A stretch of 62,000 bases of DNA from Symbiodinium natans (taxonomy: Eukaryota > Sar > Dinophyceae > Suessiales > Symbiodiniaceae): the NCBI GenBank assembly GCA_905221605.1, contig CAJNDS010000094.1:1-62000 (forward strand), read 5' to 3'. Position numbers and translations under genes: made by a program. Of this stretch, positions 53,521 through 62,000 are shown in pieces. Below the pieces are notes generated by a model. It worked only from the letters and a program-made list of their open reading frames with translations, made no database searches and was not told the DNA's origin. Position 1 is the first letter of the stretch; each line of letters opens with the position of its first letter.

Positions 53521-54179
53521 ACAACCGGCAGATTCGACAAGCACAAGACGTTCGCAAGCTTTGGTCTGTCCTATCAAAGCTGGGAGCCCCACTGCCGCTG
53601 GGCCACCAAGCTCAGCAATAGCTGGCTCGATGAGGCCTGGACGGGAAAACGACTTGCCAGAGCAGAACGGCTTTCATCTAGCCTTCTATATAATATGATT
53701 CAAGATAGATGTACTCCTTCTTCATCTGATGTTTTTCCGAGATGAAAGAATTGAATGCATCAAAGACCAGAAATCAAGGCATCTGTTGATCAATATGCTT
53801 TTCTTCTGGGTCTCTGGGGCATCACGATGGTGAAAGACATGCATGCTGTATGATGAGACTAGTGACCTAGAAGGAAGAAAAACATGGTCCATACTGGCCA
53901 GGAAAGGCCAAGATTCGCCAGAATTCCTGCAACAGCAACAACTTACCTTGATGGTTTTTTGAGGACTTATACTGAGTTTGCTTTCTTACTTGCTATTGGA
54001 CGGCTAGTAGCTTCTAGACAAATGCCCATCTGGTAAGTACTTCTCCTAAAGCTTGATCATCCATTGAATCCTGGCGGTCGCATTCATGGTATCTCTACGT
54101 CGTGCTAGGGATCAAGGAAGTACAAGAAGTCTCATAGAACAGGTCCGAAATTCAAAGGCGGTTCATATAGGATCGTGGC
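53521..54179. other. no convincing gene
   Basis: Mixed short ORFs. A minus frame near 53.6 kb (GLIEPAIAELGGPAAVGLPA) is possible but isolated. Confidence 0.35.
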
Positions 54180-54557
54180 TCATTCGCATGGCCAGCTGTT
54201 TGCGAGGAATTGCGAGCCTGCCCGGAAAGAGTTGAGCATCTCTGCAGCTCGTCGCCGTCGCTGCGAAGCCTGCTGCCCGCGCGTACCTCCAGGTCGGTGG
54301 AGATTCCGCTGGCGAAGCTGGACACACTGTGGTTTATCTGCCTTGGTCTGGATCACCAAGCCCGAATATCCTGCAAAGCATGGACACCGAGTCCGTGTCA
54401 ACGATTGCCTGCCAAGAGACAACAAATACCCCATGCTCGCCAAAGAGACCATGTCAGATTGCCAGCTCGATGCCGTGAACACGGACAAATGCCCAGTGCA
54501 AAAATAATGGAAGAGACGCTCAAGATCGCCACTCGTCTGCAAACTTGTTCCTGCCAC
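54180..54557 (-). CDS. hypothetical globular segment
   Basis: A 125-aa open frame: LQTSGDLERLFHYFCTGHLS, FTASSWQSDMVSLASMGYLL, FAGYSGLVIQTKADKPQ. Good composition for a folded protein in the first 80 residues, then an Arg-rich end. Plus-strand frames through the same DNA are also open, so the strand is not certain. Confidence 0.3.
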   Translation of the reverse strand: MAGTSLQTSGDLERLFHYFCTGHLSVFTASSWQSDMVSLASMGYLLSLGRQSLTRTRCPCFAGYSGLVIQTKADKPQCVQLRQRNLHRPGGTRGQQASQRRRRAAEMLNSFRAGSQFLANSWPCE

Positions 54558-54687
54558 TACCCCGGAAAAGCCCTGGCACTCTAAGAATTAGAGGTCTCCT
54601 GCCTCCAGAGTAGGAGCTGGCTCGCCAGTGTGACTTTGCAAGCTTGCATTGGCCCAGGCCTTTGCTCACGATGACATCGGCTACTGG

Positions 54688-54990
54688 CTACCATGCAGGA
54701 ACTGCAGTACGGCAGCTCAGTGCCTGGAGAGGCAGTTTCTCTGAGTTACGAATCAGCTTGGTGAATGAGTTGCACTGAGTTGTAGACCAGCAAAGCTGCG
54801 TCACAGGCATCTGGACCTCACAGCCAAGACTCTCAAAGCGCAGGTTTCCAATATGCCGAATATGCCCCCCACCAAATACCCAGAGAGCCAGAGACTTGAA
54901 GGCCCCTGAAGGGAACCCGCGACAAGCCCAAGACACCGGCTGGACATCACAGCTCATTGCGATCGCAAGGTCGCAGGACACCTGAAACAC
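54688..54990 (-). CDS. hypothetical segment
   Basis: A 100-aa open frame with mixed composition (SLALWVFGGGHIRHIGNLRF, QCNSFTKLIRNSEKLPLQAL). No family. Weak. Confidence 0.25.
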   Translation of the reverse strand: MFQVSCDLAIAMSCDVQPVSWACRGFPSGAFKSLALWVFGGGHIRHIGNLRFESLGCEVQMPVTQLCWSTTQCNSFTKLIRNSEKLPLQALSCRTAVPAW

Positions 54991-55110
54991 ATGGCTTTCA
55001 AAGGCAAGCGGGCCACATCTTCAGCAGATGAGTTTGCATGTTGCACCTTCTTCTGCGAAGACCAGCTCATTTCCATCAGCAAGTTGGAGAAAGCTAAGGC
55101 ACAACAGAAT
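54970..55110 (-). CDS. helical exon
   Basis: SNLLMEMSWSSQKKVQHANS then SAEDVARLPLKAM. Helical and coding-like. From 55.12 to 55.99 kb nothing clear is seen; the plus ORF 55530-55991 is Pro/Arg-rich and doubtful. Confidence 0.35.
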
Positions 55111-55994
55111 AAGGCGAATAAGGTGCGAGACTGCCCGCAAGTCTGATCGCGGCCCTCTACAGCACTGCTTGTTTACCGGGAGAGTCGAGATGCGACGCTT
55201 TATGAGAGCAGCGTGAAGGGCAGGTGGACAGATGGATTGTGCACAGGTTCGGAAGCAGCTGCGCCCATGTCGCACTGAAGCAGTGGATTCGGGCATGTCA
55301 TCTTTGCCATCCACAAAAATAAGTCTTGAGGATCGCAACGGAATTCTTGATCAGCCTTCGGCCGGCGGAGTTGTGAGAGAACGCCTCTCAACTCAAAAAC
55401 GGCCCTATGTCAGGGAGGGTTTTCTGGATGATCCCACCTTTGGAGACATCATGCACAGGTGGTGGCCATCGAATTCGAACTAAAACTTAGGCTGCAGGTA
55501 GACCAGCTGAAGGTGAGTCCGAGTGCGTCATGCCGGTCGCTATGACATCTCCAGATTTCCAGCCTCGTCGGGCTTGCTTGCTTATGCGTCACAGGCCATA
55601 TCAAATACTTCCGACGCTGAACATCACAAAGGATCGGGCAGCTGCTGCGTCCTTGACAGCCTCGTACAGGTGGCACTACGGGCCGCCCGAGATTTCACAA
55701 CCCACCCAGCCTGCTTGTCAACCTCCTTACGCCCGAAAGAGACGGCGGGGAGACTTCAGGGCACAACCATCGACTGTCTTGGCTCCGCAACGTGCATCCC
55801 GCATCCAATGCGCATCCCCCCCGCCTTGTCTGCAGGTCTATATGTCGCTTGGGCATGGGGCCAGGCCGCGCTGGCCTAAGCCAGCCCCACATCACTCTTT
55901 AGATATTCTCAGGGCGTTTTGCACCCCGCCATCCTTTCGTGAGGTCACTGCAAGCGTGAGTCACGGAGACCACAGCGGCGGCAGTGCCTGAGAC

Positions 55995-56440
55995 TTATGC
56001 ATGCCTGAAGTCACAGCGAATGCAAGAGGAAAATGCTTCTGAACTGGTCATGAAGGATGCCAGATGGCTTGGCTCAACACTCCTGAGTGTCGAAGTTCTT
56101 CGCGTCGCAAGAGCCACACCGCCTTGAAATCTGAACTGCGACCAGTATGCTCGCCCCATACCCTGTTCAGCTGGCACCGAGGACAGTTCCACTCACCGTC
56201 TTCAAGAGCTTGAGCACGGGATTTGGGGTACTCGGGCACTACCTTGCGCAAAGCATGCCTTGCATCATCTTGAGCCAAACTTGCCTACGTCTTATGAGGT
56301 CTTACGGCCCCGGGAGTCCCGGCCTCTTCCAGGTCGGCTTCGTCGTCCTGATTCTCTTGAGACGCAAGGCCCCAGTGTACCCAGTTGCAGGTCAACAAGT
56401 TTCCCGAGCGTCGGGCGTGCCAATGCAGCTTGATGGGCTT
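55995..56440 (-). CDS. exons of an unidentified gene
   Basis: In gene order: KLHWHARRSGNLLTCNWVHW then ASQENQDDEADLEEAGTPGA (to 56306); LAQDDARHALRKVVPEYPKS then RAQALEDG, ending at a GTGAGT donor (about 56171-56178); and VWLLRREELRHS (about 56110-56075). The first two share a frame separated by a 21-nt GTAAG...GTAG segment containing a TAG (56285-56305). The acidic middle and basic helices suggest an interaction segment, but the function is unknown. Confidence 0.4.
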
Positions 56441-56599
56441 CGAGTTAATCCTTCCATGGCAATTGTGATAGAGCACGCAAACGAACAAACAAGGATCGGC
56501 CCAGGCACGGCACAAACATGTCACATGTCCTTGTTTTCTCCCCCACCTTCTGCGGAGGCCTTGCCCTCCACTTCAGCATGACAGGGCCTCAGTGACACT

Positions 56600-56960
56600 C
56601 AGTGACCAGATGCTACAAAGAAGTTCCTTTGTCACTCGAAACCTTTCACTTGAAAAACCTTCACAGTGAGCAAACTGCAGCAAAACCAGCAAACCAGGCC
56701 CAGACCAACAATGGCCGGAAGGATTTCCTCTGCAGGACGCCAGAACAAGATCTTGGGATCGATGAGATTCACCTCTCGGTGCGCGTTCTAAGGCGAGAGA
56801 GATTGTCAAACTCGTGGTTTCTGTATCGTGAATCAGAGCGAACAAAAGTCGTGCAGACGCTCGGACTCAGCCTGCAGCACCTCGTCGCCCTTGCGCACGC
56901 CGAGCTCAGCGGCCCGAGACCCGGGCCTCTCTGAAGGCCACAAGAAACAAGAGGGCCCTT
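56600..56960 (-). CDS. PDZ-like segment followed by a membrane helix
   Basis: PGSRAAELGVRKGDEVLQAE then SERLHDF (about 56945-56855) matches the alpha-A/GDEVL part of a PDZ domain (A...GV..GDEVL). The neighbouring exon (about 56765-56640) reads PKILFWRPAEEILPAIVGLG then LVCWFCCSLLTVK, a clear membrane helix ending at a GTTTTT donor. The carboxylate-binding GLGF loop is not seen, so the PDZ call is partial. Confidence 0.4.
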
Positions 56961-57899
56961 CAAGAGGGCCCCAAAGAGGGAAACAAAGAGAGAGTGAAGG
57001 AAACTCGGAAACTCTTCGCGAACCACACGAGAGTCTCTAGACAGTCTGCCCCCTGCAGCTTGGAAGAGGCCCCTACCGCACGCTTTGGAAGTAGACCGCA
57101 TCACCTTCGCCGCCTGCGAAAGACTGAGAAGGATGAGTTTTTTAGCACCACAAGAACCACAAGTCTCTCAGCCATCTGTGGGATGGACCCTCCAAGGCCA
57201 CTTCATTCGCGGCGTCCCGTCTGTCCTGTGGATACAATGGCGCATGAACTGGGATGCACTTGTTGCACCGCGACATTCGGAGCGACAGGCTGCAGCACGA
57301 CCTCGTAGTGTAAACAGCCACCGCCAGGCTGAGCAGGCGCCTACATTGACTGCAATTAAGTCCATCCTGGGCAGTAGTGCCCACACCGCGGGAAGCGTAC
57401 TATGCTTGTGCTTGGGTTCCGTCCTGCTCTTGAACTGGAGTACCTGAGTAAGGCAGCGAGGCGCAGTACACATGTCGGTCTCATCGCTTCTAAATGCCTG
57501 GCGAGGCACCAGGTCTGAGAAAACGCAACAGCCCCAGCCAGCAGCCTCACAGTTCACAATCGCTGCAATCTCCGATTAAGCGCTCGTGTGAGCTGCTTCT
57601 GGTTGCCGTCTCTGCTAAGAAGCCTGCTGGCTCTCGGAAGCGCTGCCATCAGACTGAAATCTCTGGATACTGAACGCCAGTATCTAAATGTAGCCTAACG
57701 TGGAAAGGACAGGAACATCGCATGGCGCACTCTCGAGCCGGATTTCAGGAGGCAGATCATGCGCTCCAGGCAGGGGCCCCCAACTCAATAGACTCATCTG
57801 GACACGTGATTTTCGATGATTCTGAGCACGCTTCTTGCAGAATCATGAAGCGAGTCTGATGACTCGCTACCCCGGCTCACACCACGACGAAGGCCGTGT
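56961..57899. other. no confident exon
   Basis: The plus ORF 57085-57447 and minus ORF 57168-57557 are both open over the same DNA. Neither is clearly better. Confidence 0.35.
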
Positions 57900-58095
57900 T
57901 CTTTGGGCGAGTCATCAACAACAATAGCAGCAACTTCATCATGCTCCTCATCGTCCGAGTGTTCGCCTTTGTACGGCTCAACGTCGTGTTATGGGCACCC
58001 GATGCAGCTCCAAGCCGCACGTGCCAAGACGTGTCCTTCCTTTGACGCCTCCCGCGCGATGTTCGCTGCAGTTGCCATTTCCAGGATCTTCTAGG
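57900..58095 (-). CDS. acidic-tail exon(s)
   Basis: KILEMATAANIAREASKEGH then VLARAAWSCIG, and after a stop-containing 32-nt GTGCCC...CAAAG segment, EHSDDEEHDEVAAIVVDDSP then KEHGLRRG, ending at GTGTGAG. Removing the 32 nt keeps frame. Acidic segments like this are common in nuclear or chaperone-type proteins; the family is unknown. Confidence 0.4.
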
Positions 58096-58289
58096 ACTTC
58101 CTACTGTTTTATGGGGCGCTCGCCCGTAGAGATGAAAGTCTCAGTCAAGCTGTGGCGAACTCATTGGCATCATCGCCCTGATGGCCACCATCAGACCTCA
58201 GCAAATGAGAGCCGATGCCAATGCGTTCTCCAAGGGAAGGGTGTCAGAAGAGAATGAAGTTGGCCCGACTGATGAGATTCTCTTAGCTA

Positions 58290-58640
58290 GGGTAGCGGCT
58301 TCTTTATGTCAGAATCACCCTGGAAGTCGAACTGGTCGACGATTCCACCAGCCCAAGTGCTGTCCTCAGCATCTGGCACAGTGCCTGGACCGCTTCAGAC
58401 TGCAACTTGTAGCATTGCAACTGCCTCGTCACCCTCGTCCAGGCAAACGTACGAGTTGAGCTTTCCCTGGCTGGCCTGAACAATCAAAGAAACGCCGGCA
58501 AGAGCCTCTGCTCACCGCCACGACGGCCTCATACGCCATGAAATTGTCGACCGGCTGGTTGACAGAGCTACTGGCAGCCAAGAGCAGCTTCTTTGCTCCG
58601 GCCTTACGAAGTCGCAGAACGACTTCAGGCTACACACCGC
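58290..58640 (-). CDS. exons of the same gene
   Basis: VVLRLRKAGAKKLLLAASSS then VNQPVDNFMAYEAVVA (about 58635-58525, after a GTGTAG), and QASQGKLNSYVCLDEGDEAV, AMLQVAV, an in-frame TGA, then GTVPDAEDSTWAGGIVDQFD (about 58470-58310). Strong coding character on both sides of the stop. Function not recognised. Confidence 0.4.
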
Positions 58641-58799
58641 AGTACTGGCATTTATGAGTTCCAGGTGTTTCAAGCCTGCGAAATGACATATGCGACGGTT
58701 GTCCACACATACTCTGCCTGCACATATCAGTACTCAGACTACGGAAGCTCAACACACAGCCACTGGCGCTGAACGACTAACCATTGAAAATGTGAGACT

Positions 58800-58960
58800 T
58801 ATGGTCTTTGACTACATGTGCAGACTCCTGGGTCAATTGTGGTCAGATGCGCCTTCTGGATGTATGTCCGGTGCTCCGCCGAGAGCTCGGTATCATCCTC
58901 CTGCCATCGTTCGGCCCTCTCTGCCACCAAACAAAGAGGCACCAGTGTAAATGGGGGCCT
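58800..58960 (-). CDS. helical exon
   Basis: RAERWQEDDTELSAEHRTYI then QKAHLTTIDPGVC after a GGCAG acceptor. Same strand as neighbours. Confidence 0.4.
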
Positions 58961-59160
58961 TCATGTGGTAGAAGTTCCCACCTCGCCATCCAGACCAGCC
59001 CAAGTAAAGCACGTCCTGGGTGAGCTAATATGCCAAATCCTCTTGATTAAGAGGTGCGGACCCAGTGTGTTCAAAGTGCAGCAACAGGCTCGAAATCCCC
59101 AGGGACTGACTGAAGGGCACGTGTCAAACGTTCTGTGAAAACCTGGACAGGGTGTTTCAC

Positions 59161-59279
59161 TCCATTGTTTGAACAACGCGCATCTCAAAGTGACGATGCT
59201 GCTTCATGCGCTTCACAAAGACCTTGCCGTTCATCTTGCCAAGGTCGCCATTGCGATCAAACGTCAGGTGCACATCGTC
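59161..59279 (-). CDS. exon of the same gene
   Basis: 119 nt from a TGTAG acceptor to a GTGAAA donor, reading DDVHLTFDRNGDLGKMNGKV then FVKRMKQHRHFEMRVVQTM. The start could be an EF-hand-like or ligand-binding beta segment, but neither pattern is complete. Confidence 0.5.
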
Positions 59280-59300
59280 CTACATTTGACGTCATTTGAC

Positions 59301-59470
59301 AATGTTGACACGGCTTTGGATCCTCGTAACAATTTTGAACGCAGAACCCCGGAACCTGCTACGCCCCCACTCCTCGAGGACGAGTGTGGGCTCGGCTCGC
59401 TCGGCAGCGAGGCGCCAGAGTCGCCTCATCAAGATCTGCATGTACGGCACGGACCGTAAGAGCCCAAAAC
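59301..59470 (-). CDS. exon of the same gene
   Basis: After an ACAG acceptor it reads FGLLRSVPYMQILMRRLWRL, AAERAEPTLVLEEWGRSRFR, then GSAFKI. The end is either at 59331 (GTTACG donor, 50-nt intron) or at 59301 (GTCAAA donor, 21-nt intron). Both keep phase 0 with the next exon. Confidence 0.5.
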
Positions 59471-60563
59471 CTGTCTTGTAGGGTAAGAAGCAGATAAGGG
59501 CCTTGAATCACCACCTACAAAGAATGAGGTTTTGGGTTCGCAATGTAGGATTTAGGAGAATTTGGGGCCGTCTCTGGCCAGTCTTGTCATTCTCAAGCTC
59601 CCAGTCCGGTCGCAAATGCGAGTGAGCGCAGCCACGCTCTCCACCAGACATCAGCTGCTCCTGCACTTGCGACCCGCTTCGGGGAATTTTTTATCGTGAC
59701 TTTGGATGATTTTGGGAGACGCTGGGAGCTTGGAGGGTTAGCTTGCGCTGGGATTCAAGATTCCATGGATTCGGGATTTGGGGTCCAAGGTCCGTTGAGT
59801 CATTATCTACCAGCTTCGCGGTCTGCTGGCATGGACACGGGTTTCTGATGTAGACTGACACCACCGCATCGACAGAAGCTTTGACAGATCGTCCTTTCAG
59901 CTTCTGTGTGTTCCGCGTGTTCAGAGGTCAAGTTATTGGCTTCTTGTGGTCCCTTAGTCACGGTTGTTTCCCATTCTGGCTGGCAGCCGATCGGGGACTG
60001 GTGTTGCCAGGCTTGCAGCGCGGTTAAAAATCGGGGATTTCTCATTTCTGGGCATCTCAAACTGGGTCGAAAAAGGTCTCGAACACACTACGATGCTGTT
60101 GCCAGTGCTGTTGCTGCTGCTGAGAGTCCTGGCCATCACGGAACCGCTGAGCAAAAGACAGCCGAACCTGACAACGGCTTGCCCCGTGCACTCCACATAC
60201 TACAAACAAATGACAGGCACTGCGAAAGACTCAAGTCAGCCGAGCCTGCAACTTCTCTCCGGTGGACTTCTTGGTAACGGTGCCCTTTCGCTGCGGCTGT
60301 TCCTCAAAGCTTGGTGCATCGCGCACGTAGCCTGGGGATTCCATCTCATGCAGGGCTTCAAACAAGGCGCCTTGTAACGGAAAATGATTCTGTGATTGGT
60401 GCTTTGCTCGTTCCCCGCATCTTCATGGGCAAGCAATGACCGTCATTGAACGATGCATCATGCGTGCGAGGGAACGAGTGAGAAACGAAACCGGTCAGGG
60501 CAACACGCAGATTGAATATTGGGAATAAAATATTGGGGGGGCAGTGGAAGCAGAAGACAACAC
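59471..60563. other. no convincing gene
   Basis: Short competing ORFs only. It may contain introns of the flanking minus-strand genes. Confidence 0.4.
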
Positions 60564-60678
60564 TCTTCTTGCAGCCCAGTGGCTGAATTCCGGCCCTTCC
60601 TCCTGAAAGATCCAGTCGTCATCCTCTTCGGGGGCATCAGCCGCCCACATCCATGGGCTTCCATCCTTGCCACACAAT
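60564..60678 (-). CDS. acidic Trp-rich exon
   Basis: LCGKDGSPWMWAADAPEEDD then DWIFQEEGPEFSHWAARR, ending at a GTGTTG donor. It joins the upstream exon across a 32-nt candidate intron (60679-60710) that contains CTTAGACCAAA twice in tandem. A GC donor gives a matching phase. Confidence 0.45.
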
Positions 60679-60710
60679 CTTAGACCAAACTTAGACCAAA
60701 GCAGCAGAGC

Positions 60711-60824
60711 TTAGGAAAACGCATGACGGCCTCGAAAACCCACTCGAAGTAGTCAGCGAAGAGTGCCTCTGCGAACAGCTTGTCGCTGAATGAACAACTC
60801 ACTGGGGCAAGAGCAGCAACTCGA
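60711..60824 (-). CDS. exon of the same gene
   Basis: After a TTCAG acceptor: RVAALAPVSCSFSDKLFAEA then LFADYFEWVFEAVMRFPK. Aromatic and hydrophobic, well-folded appearance. Unknown family. Confidence 0.45.
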
Positions 60825-61299
60825 CTGAACACATGCCAGGCTGGCATTTCTGGATGTGCTCCACTTTAGCGCGATGTCCTGTTTTCTTGGAGAGGTTGAG
60901 AAACTGTCAATGAGCAGGATTGTCTGTGGTGCCCAGCCTCTTCGGGAATTGTCATCTTGGATCCATCCGAGGCCAGGAAGCGCTCGAAAGACAGCCAAGG
61001 CAACTCCTGAGCATGCGGAGCTCAACACCCTGCCACGCGACAAGGCATCGCGCCTACCTTCTTTAACATCGTCTGCACCCGCTTCCACCTGCATCAGCAT
61101 AGCATGCAGAAGTAGGGCGGTTAGAACTTACAAGGAGATCGCACGTGAGAAGCCTGTCCGGACGCCGCTCCAGATTAACCACAAAGGCTCGAAGCTCCTG
61201 CGGTTACTACAACAGGATACAGGATGCAGGGCACTCGCCGTTCGCAAAAGAGGTGCTTTCATAGGCTTCAAGCATCAGTACGAGGTTTACAACGGACGT

Positions 61300-61385
61300 C
61301 CACCGATGTCCTCAAGCACTGAATCTACAATCACAGGCTTGGCCTTTTTCGCCTTGGCTTCAACTGGAGCCATGAAAACTCCATG
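61300..61385 (-). CDS. Lys/Ala-rich exon
   Basis: VFMAPVEAKAKKAKPVIVDS then VLEDIG, ending at a GTGGACG donor. The plus ORF 60856-61386 on the opposite strand is less protein-like. The 5' border is uncertain (TTCAG at about 61394). Confidence 0.35.
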
Positions 61386-61550
61386 AACTGAAGAATCTGA
61401 CATTTACAGAAACTGACTGCATGAAATCTGCACGATACGCTTGGCGCAGGCTTCGCATTCAGGCCGATGAGGCCGATTTCTCATCATGTGGAAAATCAGC
61501 TCACTGCGGTCCAGCCGCTGCCGGCTTCTTCACGGCTGCAGCGGGTCGCT

Positions 61551-61742
61551 TCAGCGAGGCCTCTTGCCAAGTTCAGACGAACTACTCATGACGAGTGGGA
61601 TTTCGACTGCAGAGTCGTACTTAGACACGGACCGTCTTCGTCGCGGCGGGCCGTCGGTGAACCTGCCACAATGCATGAGAAAGAGGCTTTTGCATGGGGT
61701 GTGAAACGCCGTGAAAGCCTTGGCGCTCGCAGGCTTCTTCAT
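61551..61742 (-). CDS. possible N-terminal exon, MKKPAS type
   Basis: The ORF starts MKKPASAKAFTAFHTPCKSL and continues RRRRSVSKYDSAVEIPLVMS. Lys/Pro/Ala-rich starts are frequent in dinoflagellate proteins (compare MKRPAAQ at 9437). An adjacent frame holds KRPAAAVKKPAAAGPQ before a stop at about 61470-61530, probably the C-terminus of another protein. Gene order is unclear. Confidence 0.35.
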   Translation of the reverse strand: MKKPASAKAFTAFHTPCKSLFLMHCGRFTDGPPRRRRSVSKYDSAVEIPLVMSSSSELGKRPR

Positions 61743-62000
61743 TTTGCCTGGTCGTGGATTTTTAGTAGCCAGGCTAGAGGAGCACGCCTAACCTTGCAGC
61801 AAGGGCCTGCGCTGGCTTGTGCGGCACTCTTCTTTGGCGCCCTATCACAACCAGCGGCAAGCTGCACCTACAAGCCTAAGCATAAACTACGACAGCCTGT
61901 TCAGCCAACGATGATCACAACGAATCCGTCGCACGCCGGGACACGACTGCATGCTGCGATCAACTGTCATCTGCCGGCTCCGCAAATCTGGGCGCTGCTT

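Noticed and set aside
55530-55991. 153-aa plus-strand ORF
   Set aside because: Pro/Arg-rich with no recognisable motif and no splice or start support. It runs against the strand bias of the region.
49105-59300. Alternative genetic code with stops read as sense
   Set aside because: In-frame TAA, TAG and TGA all occur between coding stretches, and ordinary genes here end at the same codons. Short introns or decay explain them better than reassignment of all three.

Overview
The window looks like nuclear DNA of a dinoflagellate, probably of the Symbiodiniaceae type or a relative. This is inferred from several features: genes broken into short exons, splice donors that are GT but apparently also GC or GA, many acceptors followed by G, many coiled-coil exons, dispersed TTTAGGG telomere-like tracts, and a strong strand bias. 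From about 16.8 kb to 61.7 kb almost every convincing exon lies on the minus strand, as in a unidirectional gene array. I recognise no rRNA, tRNA, CRISPR array or prokaryotic operon.

The left part (1-16 kb) is repeat-rich. It holds C-rich and AT-rich repeats, two plus-strand ORFs (4.18-4.56 and 5.19-5.47 kb), and a pair of inverted dispersed repeats (1.29-2.08 and 13.65-14.35 kb) around 11.6 kb. Inside that interval is a 2.7-kb DNA transposon (7795-10516) with matching terminal inverted repeats, a KDZ/Zisupton-like transposase, a small second ORF and an exact 8-bp target duplication. It interrupts an older ORF whose halves rejoin in frame across one copy of the duplication. A GC-rich satellite with a 41-bp subunit follows (14.4-15.75 kb).

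The middle (16.8-25.8 kb) holds minus-strand genes. One starts near 20.53 kb and gives way to coiled-coil, membrane and alpha-helical (HEAT-like) exons. The other is the best-supported gene of the window: a long coiled coil ending in a GAS2/GAR microtubule-binding domain, with perfectly phased splice junctions and a duplicated exon pair upstream. At 27.9-28.4 kb a CCCCACTTGC minisatellite flips orientation around a poly-G run.

The right part (31-62 kb) is a dense minus-strand series of short exons: a multi-pass membrane protein gene (36.0-38.4 kb), small membrane or signal-like ORFs (38.9-42.7 kb), a large coiled-coil gene or genes (43.4-53.5 kb), a PDZ-like plus transmembrane segment (56.6-57.0 kb), and unidentified genes at 57.9-59.5 and 60.5-61.7 kb. 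Several candidate introns are very short (21-59 nt), and four junctions carry a small internal tandem duplication. Exon limits come from reading frame and splice signals only, so most coordinates outside open ORFs are approximate.
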